A DNA stretch of 64,000 nt from Methylocapsa sp. S129. GTDB taxonomy: Bacteria; Pseudomonadota; Alphaproteobacteria; Rhizobiales; Beijerinckiaceae. A model generated the notes under the pieces. It did not search any database and was not told the origin of the DNA. It saw only the letters and a program-made list of their open reading frames with translations. Positions 16,940 to 24,161 of this stretch are shown piece by piece. Each line of letters opens with the position of its first letter. Position 1 is the stretch's first letter. The stretch lies in assembly GCF_009765995.1 (NCBI RefSeq), contig NZ_LMUI01000019.1, forward strand, positions 1 through 64,000. The letters run 5' to 3'. The position numbers were made by a program, and so were the translations under genes.

Positions 16940-18014
16940 CCGGCAAATCGAAACCATCGGCGCCAGCGCTGCGGAGCCCCGACTCGACACGCGCGACAAG
17001 ACTGTGCTCGCGACGCTGTTCGCCAGTCAGGCGTTCTGGGTGACGGTCGCGCTCGTCGTCATCAGCGGCGTCATGAGCATTCAAGAGCCGGTGTTCGCGA
17101 GCGAGGATAATTTTTTCAACATCACGCGCAATTTCGCCTTTATCGGCATCATGGCGCTCGGCATGACGCCGGTCATCATCACCGGCGGCATCGACCTTTC
17201 CGTCGGTTCGGTCATGGGGGCCGTCGCCATCGTTTGCGGCCTCGTGTTGCTGAAACAGCCGATTCCGTGGATGCCCGATTGGTGGAACGAGGCGGCCTGG
17301 ACGCATTCCTGGTGGATGGCGGTGTCCACAGGCCTGCTGGCGGGCGCCATCATCGGCGGCGTCAACGGCGCGCTAATCGCCTATGTCGGTCTGCCGCCCT
17401 TTGTGGTGACGCTGGGGATGCTGTCGGTGGCGCGCGCTTGCGCCGTGCTGCTGTCGGGAAACCGGATGCTCTACGATTTTGGCCCCGGCGCGGCCACGTT
17501 CAAGAGCATCGGCAGCGGCGCGAGCTTCGGCTTGGCGCTTCCATTCCGCTTGTCCAATCCTTTTCTCGTGCTGATCATCCTGACTGTCGTCCTCGCAATC
17601 GTCCTGAAGAACGCCGCCTGGGGCCGGCATATCTTCGCGATCGGCGGCAACGAGCAGGCCGCCAATCTGGCGGGCGTGCCGGTCAAGCGCATGAAGGTGC
17701 AGGCCTATGTTCTTTGTTCCATGTCGGCCGCCGTCGCCGCCATTCTCAGTGTCGGCTGGTCGGGCTCGGCCAACAACAGTCTCGGCCAGTCCTATGAATT
17801 GCTCGCGATAGCTTCGGCGGTGATCGGCGGCGCCAATCTCATGGGCGGCGAAGGGGGCGCCTATGGCGCTTTCGTCGGCTCGGCGCTGATTTTCGTGATC
17901 CGCAATTCGCTGCTGATGGCGGGCGTCGATTCCAACTGGCAGGGCATATTCGTCGGCAGTTTTATCGTTCTTGCGGTCGTCCTTGAAAGGATCCGCGGCA
18001 AGAGACGCGAATAG
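16929..18014 (+). CDS. Sugar ABC transporter permease (CUT2/RbsC family)
   Basis: 361 residues with about eight to ten hydrophobic segments. The family signature GGIDLSVGSVMGAVAI lies near residue 80 and the EAA-like cytoplasmic loop GRHIFAIGGNEQAANLAGV near residue 240. The ATG at 16929 overlaps the last codons of the ATPase gene, the usual coupling in these operons; the frame is open further upstream inside the ATPase gene but has no support. Forms the membrane channel of the importer. Substrate specificity is not visible. Confidence 0.92.
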   Translation: MSLDRQIETIGASAAEPRLDTRDKTVLATLFASQAFWVTVALVVISGVMSIQEPVFASEDNFFNITRNFAFIGIMALGMTPVIITGGIDLSVGSVMGAVAIVCGLVLLKQPIPWMPDWWNEAAWTHSWWMAVSTGLLAGAIIGGVNGALIAYVGLPPFVVTLGMLSVARACAVLLSGNRMLYDFGPGAATFKSIGSGASFGLALPFRLSNPFLVLIILTVVLAIVLKNAAWGRHIFAIGGNEQAANLAGVPVKRMKVQAYVLCSMSAAVAAILSVGWSGSANNSLGQSYELLAIASAVIGGANLMGGEGGAYGAFVGSALIFVIRNSLLMAGVDSNWQGIFVGSFIVLAVVLERIRGKRRE

Positions 18015-18064
18015 TCCGAACACCGGACATCGCGGGTTGTGTGGGAGCAAACGGGAGGACGTTC

Positions 18065-19084
18065 ATGTTGAAACATGTTGTGGGTACAGCGTTGGTGGCC
18101 GGCGCCTTGTTGGCGATGGCGAGCGGAGCGAGCGCGGCGGAAAAGAAATACGTCTTCGCGCTGGTGCCCAAGAACACCAACAATCCGTTCTTCGATCAGG
18201 CGCTCGCCGGCTGCAAGAAGGCGGAGAAGGAGCTCAACGGCGCGATCGAGTGCCTCTACATCGGTCCTGGCGAGCACGGCGGCGGCGACGAAGAAGCGCA
18301 GATCGTCGCCGATCTCATCACCAAGAAAGTCGACGGCATCGCCGTTTCGCCCGCCAACGCGGCTGCGATGGCGAGCGCGCTTTCGGGCGCGGCGGCGGCG
18401 AAAATCCCGGTTCTCACCTGGGATTCCGACCTGCTGCCGAAGGACAAGGGCGAACGCCTCGCCTATGTCGGCACGCACAACTACGACATTGGCGTCAATC
18501 TCGCCAAGCGCGTGATGGAGATCAAGCCGAAGGGCGGCAGCATCTGCATCCAGTCGGGCGGCGCCGCGGCGGCCAATCATAACGAGCGCATGCAGGGAAT
18601 TCGCGACACGCTGGCCGGCAAGGCCAGCGCCGAATCGCCCGGCGAGCGCCTGACCGGCCAGAATGGCTGGACGGAAATGGCCGGCTGCCCACTCTATACG
18701 AATGACGACTTTACCGTCGCGGTCCAGCAGATGGAGGACATTCTCAACAAGAATCCAAACCTCGACGCCTTCGTCCCGACCGGTGGGTTCCCGCAATTCT
18801 TGCCGGACGCCTACAGCAACGTGGCGACGAAATATAAGGACAAGATCGCTTCGGGCGCTTTGGCGCTGGTCGTCGCCGACACGCTGCCGGTTCAGATCGA
18901 TCTCATGAAGAAGGGCCTCTCGGCCGGACAGGTCGGCCAGCGCCCCTTCGAGATGGGATACAAGGCGATGTATTTCCTGAAGGACATCAAGGACGGCAAG
19001 GCGGCGCCCGCGGACCCGACCTACACTGGCCTCGATGTCTGTACGCCGAAGACCGCCGACACTTGCATCGGCGGCGGCAGCTAA
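18065..19084 (+). CDS. Periplasmic sugar-binding protein of the ABC importer
   Basis: 339 residues. Signal peptide of about 24 residues (MLKHVVGTALVAGALLAMA, cleavage likely after ASA). The mature protein opens with KKYVFALVPKNTNNPFFDQA, the start of ribose/xylose-type (Peripla_BP_4) binding proteins, and has DGIAVSPANAAAM and PVLTWDSD. Cysteines near the C-terminus (VCTPKTADTC) could form a disulfide. GGGAGG precedes the ATG at 18065. Third gene of the importer after the iol genes, so inositol or a derivative is the first guess, unproven. Confidence 0.9.
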   Translation: MLKHVVGTALVAGALLAMASGASAAEKKYVFALVPKNTNNPFFDQALAGCKKAEKELNGAIECLYIGPGEHGGGDEEAQIVADLITKKVDGIAVSPANAAAMASALSGAAAAKIPVLTWDSDLLPKDKGERLAYVGTHNYDIGVNLAKRVMEIKPKGGSICIQSGGAAAANHNERMQGIRDTLAGKASAESPGERLTGQNGWTEMAGCPLYTNDDFTVAVQQMEDILNKNPNLDAFVPTGGFPQFLPDAYSNVATKYKDKIASGALALVVADTLPVQIDLMKKGLSAGQVGQRPFEMGYKAMYFLKDIKDGKAAPADPTYTGLDVCTPKTADTCIGGGS

Positions 19085-19486
19085 AAGGCGCTGAGGGGAT
19101 CGCATAGACGACACGAAACAGGGGCGGCGCGCAATCGCCGCCCTTTGCTTGCGCGCTTGCTCGATGAGGGCGTAGCGGGCGACTTGTCGCGGTGCGTGAT
19201 GCGGTCGCGAGCCGGGCCGCCGAGATCGTCGCCAGGCTTCGGCTCCGGTGCGACTTTCTGGAGCTTGGGGATCGTCTGAATCATTGCGGGGGCTGACGGG
19301 CTGTTGAGGATGTCGCGTCGCCATGACCAGTTGAAATAACTGCTACGCCGATGAAGACAAGGATGAGAACTCGGGGCGACGGGTTCTCTGGGCCGTGACG
19401 CTCAGCGCGAAAAATAGGCGGCCTCGTGCTTGCCAAAACGTTCATGATATGTTCTCTTTGCATAACCGCGGTTGCGAGGTTGCGCT
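19085..19486. other. Intergenic region between the ABC importer and the toxin locus
   Basis: About 400 bases. The first part contains a good hairpin terminator (listed separately). A 67-residue minus-strand frame (19081-19284) runs through that terminator and has no recognisable features, so I do not call it. The remainder should hold the promoter of the toxin gene; I see no clear consensus. Confidence 0.5.
19122..19150 (+). terminator. Rho-independent-like terminator after the ABC importer
   Basis: Stem GGGCGGCG / CGCCGCCC with a 6-base loop (19122-19143) followed by TTTGCTT. It lies 38 nt after the binding-protein stop codon, as expected for the end of the iol/ABC transcription unit. The T run is short. 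Confidence 0.65.
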
Positions 19487-20851
19487 GTGAACGATTTTCC
19501 GCCCATTCGGGTCTTTCGCCTCTCGCCCGGGGGAATTGAATGTGACGAGGAAGGGCTGCGGGTTGGCGACGTCGCGCTACTGGCGCGGGATAAGAAGGGC
19601 GGTTGGGCGGCGCGCGACGAGCGTGATCTCGGTTTCGACCTTTCGCGCGTTTACGGCTTTCCGATCGATGTCACGGCCAAGATGGCCGCCTTAGGCGCCG
19701 TCGCGAGCGCGCTCCGAGATCGGAATATCGCCAAGGCGCAGATCGCGGCCTTGCTGTTGCGACTTCCCGATCCGCTTCCGCTTGCCGACGCCCTGTTGGA
19801 CAAGTCTGGCGAGCGCCGCCTTTCTCGCGACCTTGTCGCGTGTGGCCTCTTGAAGGCCGATGATGGTTGGGACGACAAGCACCCGCGAACCGGTTCGCCG
19901 CCGAATCCTGGCTGGTTCGCGCCCAAGCCGAAAGAGTCGCAGGCGGATGAGCCGCCGAAAGCCGCCGCGAAGCCTAACGAAAGTGCGTCGTCTCACAGTG
20001 CCGCTCCCGGCGGCGAACTTGCGTTCGTGCCCTCAGCGCTCGCTACCGGCGCGGACTCGTTGCTCGCCGAAAATCTGTCTGCGGTCGCTCTGGATGGGCT
20101 CGCGATGCTGGCGGCTCGCGTTTCCGTTCCGACGATCCTTTTCGGGGCGATCTTCATCCCGAACGCCAATCGAATCGTGGATGAAGGCGCCGTTCCAGGT
20201 CGTCCCGACATGATCTACCGCTGGGCTCACGACGAGACCCGGGTGACTTTCAAGGCGCTCATCGACGGCCAGTGGCGAACCCTGATAGTGGGCGCCCTGG
20301 GACAGGGCCACGCCTTTTATAGTCCTGACGGCGAAATGGTCGCTCGAATGGTTCTCACGCCCGGGCGGCGCCGGACTTTGGTCATCACCGCCGACGCCCT
20401 TGATCGCGCGCTCGCGGACTTTCGTCGCGTCAACGGCGAGCCGGCAGCAAATCCGGCAGATGATGATCACGAGCCGAAACTCTGTCCGAGTCCGACGCCC
20501 GAGCCGAAGACGGCGCAATCGGCAAACTCGATCGCCTATCAGGAGTATGTCAGTAAGCTGCCCTACGGGTGGGCGATAAACGTCGGCGACGTCAACTTCG
20601 ACGGCTGCGATCCGCAGACGGGAGACTTGCTCGAAGCCAAGGCGGACATCGACTTCATGTTTGATGAGAATGACAAATTGTACGATTGGGTCAAGTCGAA
20701 AAAGAATCCTGCAATTCAGATGGAAAGACAAGCGAATAAAGCGGCCGCCGCGGGCCGCATTGTCGTTTGGCACGCTCAAACCGAGAAAGGCTATCGCGGA
20801 TTGAGCGAGATCGGCAAGACGAACCTGTTCGTCGTTTACGATCCGAACTGA
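19487..20851 (+). CDS. Polymorphic toxin with C-terminal Tox-REase-5-like nuclease domain
   Basis: About 454 residues. The C-terminal 110 residues have the pattern of restriction-endonuclease-fold toxin 5: YQEYVSKLPYGW, then NFDGCDPQTGDLLEAKADID, where FDG and the ExK-like LLEAK fit the active-site motif, then a lysine/arginine-rich helix. A linker around residue 140 carries HPRTGSPPNPGWFAPK, a Pro/Gly motif common in alphaproteobacterial effector proteins. The N-terminal 130 residues resemble nothing I know. There is no signal peptide, PAAR or Rhs repeat, so the delivery route is unclear. The GTG at 19487 follows GAGG; a TTG at 19472 is the alternative. Next to an Imm52-like gene. Confidence 0.75.
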   Translation: MNDFPPIRVFRLSPGGIECDEEGLRVGDVALLARDKKGGWAARDERDLGFDLSRVYGFPIDVTAKMAALGAVASALRDRNIAKAQIAALLLRLPDPLPLADALLDKSGERRLSRDLVACGLLKADDGWDDKHPRTGSPPNPGWFAPKPKESQADEPPKAAAKPNESASSHSAAPGGELAFVPSALATGADSLLAENLSAVALDGLAMLAARVSVPTILFGAIFIPNANRIVDEGAVPGRPDMIYRWAHDETRVTFKALIDGQWRTLIVGALGQGHAFYSPDGEMVARMVLTPGRRRTLVITADALDRALADFRRVNGEPAANPADDDHEPKLCPSPTPEPKTAQSANSIAYQEYVSKLPYGWAINVGDVNFDGCDPQTGDLLEAKADIDFMFDENDKLYDWVKSKKNPAIQMERQANKAAAAGRIVVWHAQTEKGYRGLSEIGKTNLFVVYDPN

Positions 20852-20864
20852 GACGAGAGCTTTG

Positions 20865-21623
20865 ATGGATAAGTTGCACCTCGATCTTTGGTGGGAAGCG
20901 CGCGAGCCTGCGCAAGCTGACGACGCGCGTAGGCTCTCTGACTTTGTCACCGGTCTGCCGGACTTCGATCCGATCTATCAGAGTTGGCTGGGTTCGCCGA
21001 CCACCAGGGAGGAGACGGTTCGCGTTCCTCTGAGCGAGGCCGAGGCGAAACAACTTTTAGTCGACACTATGAATCGCTATGACTTCGGCGGCGGTCTTTG
21101 GCCGGAGCAGGGGAGCGATGTTTGGGGAGGGCACGCGGGATCTCCGCCCTATGATTTTCGCGAGTCGAGCTACGCCGACACCAATTGCCATATTGGCTCT
21201 TACGGCCCGCACAAGGACAGTAAGGCAAACCACATCTTCATGCGGCTCTCGGCGTTGCGGCCGACCACCGGACGACTGTGGCGCGCGTCCGAACTCAGGC
21301 CGTTGATGAAATTCGCGTGCGAAATCTGGAAACCCGCGGAAATGTGCGCGATGTTTCCGTTCTATATCCGCGATCTTCCCTCGATCCCCAATCCGCTTTG
21401 GACGGCGCACCAGCGATCTCTCAAACCCTGGATCGGCTGGATCACCTACCTGCCCCCAGACCTCGCTTCGCGCGCGAAATATCCCGCCGATGTTGAAGTC
21501 GAAACTCTCGAAGACGGCTCTGTGCTGGTCACTTTATGCGAGGAGCTGTTCGAGAAGAACGATGCCGAGGGCTTAGCGCGGCTGCATGCGCTTGAAGCCG
21601 CGCTGCGCCCGATTCAAAGCTGA
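20865..21623 (+). CDS. Imm52-like immunity protein
   Basis: About 252 residues, soluble. It begins 13 nt after the toxin stop, the position of a cognate immunity gene. It is rich in tryptophan and has FGGGLWPEQGSDVWGG near residue 75, like the conserved Trp and Gly residues of the Imm52 family, which is known to neighbour Tox-REase-5 toxins. It should bind and block the nuclease domain in the cytoplasm. The Imm52 name rests on my recognition of pattern and context, not on a search. Confidence 0.65.
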   Translation: MDKLHLDLWWEAREPAQADDARRLSDFVTGLPDFDPIYQSWLGSPTTREETVRVPLSEAEAKQLLVDTMNRYDFGGGLWPEQGSDVWGGHAGSPPYDFRESSYADTNCHIGSYGPHKDSKANHIFMRLSALRPTTGRLWRASELRPLMKFACEIWKPAEMCAMFPFYIRDLPSIPNPLWTAHQRSLKPWIGWITYLPPDLASRAKYPADVEVETLEDGSVLVTLCEELFEKNDAEGLARLHALEAALRPIQS

Positions 21624-21728
21624 GCGCCGAACGGGCGACGGCGCGGATGGGCGCAAGATCAACAAGTCTTCTGGCGCATAGCAGCCGAAGCCTTGGCGTA
21701 GGCGGATCAAGAGCGAGTAGGAGGTCAC

Positions 21729-22463
21729 ATGACAGCGTTTGCACATTTCCCCTATGAGATCGTGGAAACCAGCGGTGAGAGCGCCCTCGCCACATGGGAG
21801 GAGTTGAAAAAGGCTGGCCGCGGCGCGCCCGTCGTACTCGGGGATGATCTCGAAAATCTCCTGTTCCCATTCGATCCAACGGATCGGGCGCGACTGACGC
21901 CAATCGAGGATATCCTTGCCGCCGCAGAAGCCATCAAGTTTCCGGCCGACCTTCATCAGCTTCGCCGGGACGAATATGCGGAGGCCATGGTGTACCTCGG
22001 GCAAATAGCTTCGTTGGCCGATTTCAAAAACGAGGAATGTGAGGCGCCTTTGGGGGATTGGCCCGCCGAGACCTCATACGGGTCAGGCTTGTCCGTCGCG
22101 TACGACACCTTGACCGGACAGCCTAGATCTCCAGTGCACATTGCGCTGATCCCTACCGATGACCCCACCGCCATTCCAGCCTATATGCAGTGGGGGAATT
22201 TTAATCAGTGCCCTGCGGCCGCCTATCACGTTGCGGCGCTGCGCGCCTGGCGCGACCATTACGGCGCCGAACTCATTGGCCTTGGGGCCGATACGATCAA
22301 CCTGCGCGTATCACGCAAGCCCACGACGCGCGAGGAGGCCCTCGAGCTCGCTCGCACACAATATTTCTATTGCAATGACATCATTGACCAGGGCATGGGC
22401 TCCTATCGGAAGCTGGCCGCCGGATTGATGGCGAGCGACTGGTGGTTCTTCTGGTGGGATTAG
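21729..22463 (+). CDS. DUF4253 domain protein, possible second immunity protein
   Basis: 244 residues. The C-terminal half matches DUF4253: PVHIALIPTDDPTAIPAYM, then RAWRDHYGAELIGLGADTIN, and the closing pattern REEALELARTQYFYCNDII. The N-terminal 100 residues are less conserved. AGGAGG precedes the ATG. DUF4253 proteins are found near toxins and have been proposed as immunity proteins; here the gene follows the toxin-immunity pair, which supports that idea. Function otherwise unknown. Confidence 0.75.
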   Translation: MTAFAHFPYEIVETSGESALATWEELKKAGRGAPVVLGDDLENLLFPFDPTDRARLTPIEDILAAAEAIKFPADLHQLRRDEYAEAMVYLGQIASLADFKNEECEAPLGDWPAETSYGSGLSVAYDTLTGQPRSPVHIALIPTDDPTAIPAYMQWGNFNQCPAAAYHVAALRAWRDHYGAELIGLGADTINLRVSRKPTTREEALELARTQYFYCNDIIDQGMGSYRKLAAGLMASDWWFFWWD

Positions 22464-22481
22464 AACGCGCGGGCGTCCGAT

Positions 22482-22775
22482 TCACTTGGCTGGTCGCCGC
22501 TTTTCCCTAACGGTGAATCCGAGCTGTCCGAGCACTCTTACGGCGCCGGCTTTCCCGCCTTCGAAGTCGCCGGAAGCAAGTCGCTGGCCCGTGGCGAACT
22601 CATAGGCCGCGCCCAAGATGGCTTTGGGCGGGTAAAAGCGTTGTTCCCAGACCAGTTCATAAGTCGTGGTGGGCGCGAAGCCATGGGCGGAGAAGAACCG
22701 CTCCGGCCCCAGGCGGTCGTATTCTTTTATCGCGCGCAGCACGTCGGCGTCGGTCACGCGCTCCCAGGCTATCAT
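22482..22775 (-). CDS. Small protein with ScoMcrA-like N-terminal head domain
   Basis: About 97 residues. DADVLRAIKEYDRLGPERFF, FYPPKAILGAAYEFATG and DFEGGKAGAVRVLGQLGF match the compact head domain found at the N-terminus of ScoMcrA-type modification-dependent HNH endonucleases. Here it stands alone, with no SRA or HNH domain. The ATG at 22775 is preceded by GGAGGG. It converges with the DUF4253 gene and could be a leftover of a restriction system or a stand-alone binding protein. Confidence 0.7.
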   Translation of the reverse strand: MIAWERVTDADVLRAIKEYDRLGPERFFSAHGFAPTTTYELVWEQRFYPPKAILGAAYEFATGQRLASGDFEGGKAGAVRVLGQLGFTVREKRRPAK

Positions 22776-23006
22776 CTCGTCATCCCTCCGGGATCGTTTT
22801 GTCCTCATTCGAAATCTAGGGACAAGAGAACACGCGATCAATGCAATGTGGACGCGTCCCGTTTGAACATCGATTGCTCCGGGGGCAACGCGCTTACCTC
22901 CAGCGTCTGGCCGACATGGTTCGCATAGACATCATCGGGAGTAAGACAGACGGTCGGCTGCTCGTCAGGCGCAGTCTTGGCGCGGCCATCGAAGTCGGCG
23001 CCCGGT

Positions 23007-24161
23007 TTACTCCGCCGGCCGCACCAGCTTGATGTCGTGTTGCGCGGCCCAGGCTTGAAGGTCTTGGCGGCGCAGCGCGGCCGCCATCAGGTCGGGGAAA
23101 AGATCGGGCGTGCAGGCGAAGACCGGCGCGCCCAGAGCCGCGATGCGGGCGGAAAGATCGGCATTATAGGCGGGACGGCCGGCGTCGCTGAGGGCCAACA
23201 GCACGATCACGCTGACGCCCGCGCCGATCAGGCTCTTCAAGCGCGCGAGCGTCTCGTCGGCCTTGCCGCCCTCATAGAGGTCGCTGATCAGCACGAAATG
23301 GGCTTTGGCGGGACGTTCGATCTTGCTGGCGCAATAGGCGACCGCCTGGTTGATGTCGGTGCCGCCGCCGAGCTGGACGCCAAACAGCGTCTCGACTGGA
23401 TCGTCGAGCTCGTCGGTGAGATCAAGGACGACGGTGTCGAAGCAGACGAGCCGCGTCTTGACGACCGGCAGCGACGCCATGACCGCCGCGAAGATCGAGG
23501 CGTAGACGACCGAACTCGCCATCGAGCCCGACTGATCGACGCAGAGGATGATTTCATCGAGATCGGCGAGCCGTTTTTGGCGGCGCATGAAGCCGATGAG
23601 GCGTTCGGGCACGATCGTACGGCGATCGGCCTGATAGTGCCTGAGATTGGCGCGGATGGTGCGCGGCCAATCGATGTCGGCGAAACGCGGGCGGTGAGCG
23701 CGGCGGGAGCGGTCGATGGCGCCGCGAAGCGCCTCGGCGGTCCTGTGTTCAAGCCGCTCCATCAATTCCGCAACGACCTTGGCGATGACCTGGCGCGCCA
23801 TCGCCTTGGCCTTGTCCGGCATGACATTGCGTAGGGAAATGAGCGTCGCGACGAGGTTCACGTCGGCTTCAACGGCGGCGAGGAATTCGGGCTCGAGCAG
23901 CATGCGGTGCAGCCCGAGCCGTTCGAGCGCGTCCTTTTGGACGATCTGCACCACGGATGACGGGAAATATCGGCGTATGTCGCCGAGCCAGCGTGCGACA
24001 TTGGGCGCGGAGGCGCCCAGACCGCCGCGTTTCTTCCGATCGTTATCGCCCTCGCCATAGAGCGCAGTAAGCGCACCGGAGAGGCGCTGATCCTCGGGGC
24101 CCAGAGAATCGTCCCCGCCGCCGAGCGCGAGGCGCCAACGTCGCTCGCGATCGTCATTCAT
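23007..24161 (-). CDS. VWA-domain protein of the MoxR/SWIM operon (YehP-like)
   Basis: About 384 residues. The C-terminal half is a von Willebrand factor A domain with a MIDAS metal site: DQSGSM (about residue 215), the Thr in GGGTDINQAV, and the Asp in LISDLYEGG. The N-terminal half is helical, with MPDKAKAMARQVIAKVV. Length and layout resemble E. coli YehP. Last gene of the five-gene operon; the ATG at 24161 overlaps the DUF5682 gene by 8 nt. VWA partners usually bind clients of MoxR ATPases; the client here is unknown. Confidence 0.85.
   Translation of the reverse strand: MNDDRERRWRLALGGGDDSLGPEDQRLSGALTALYGEGDNDRKKRGGLGASAPNVARWLGDIRRYFPSSVVQIVQKDALERLGLHRMLLEPEFLAAVEADVNLVATLISLRNVMPDKAKAMARQVIAKVVAELMERLEHRTAEALRGAIDRSRRAHRPRFADIDWPRTIRANLRHYQADRRTIVPERLIGFMRRQKRLADLDEIILCVDQSGSMASSVVYASIFAAVMASLPVVKTRLVCFDTVVLDLTDELDDPVETLFGVQLGGGTDINQAVAYCASKIERPAKAHFVLISDLYEGGKADETLARLKSLIGAGVSVIVLLALSDAGRPAYNADLSARIAALGAPVFACTPDLFPDLMAAALRRQDLQAWAAQHDIKLVRPAE

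Noticed and set aside
19081-19284. 67-residue minus-strand frame downstream of the first ABC importer
   Set aside because: It runs through the terminator hairpin at 19122 and shows no family resemblance.
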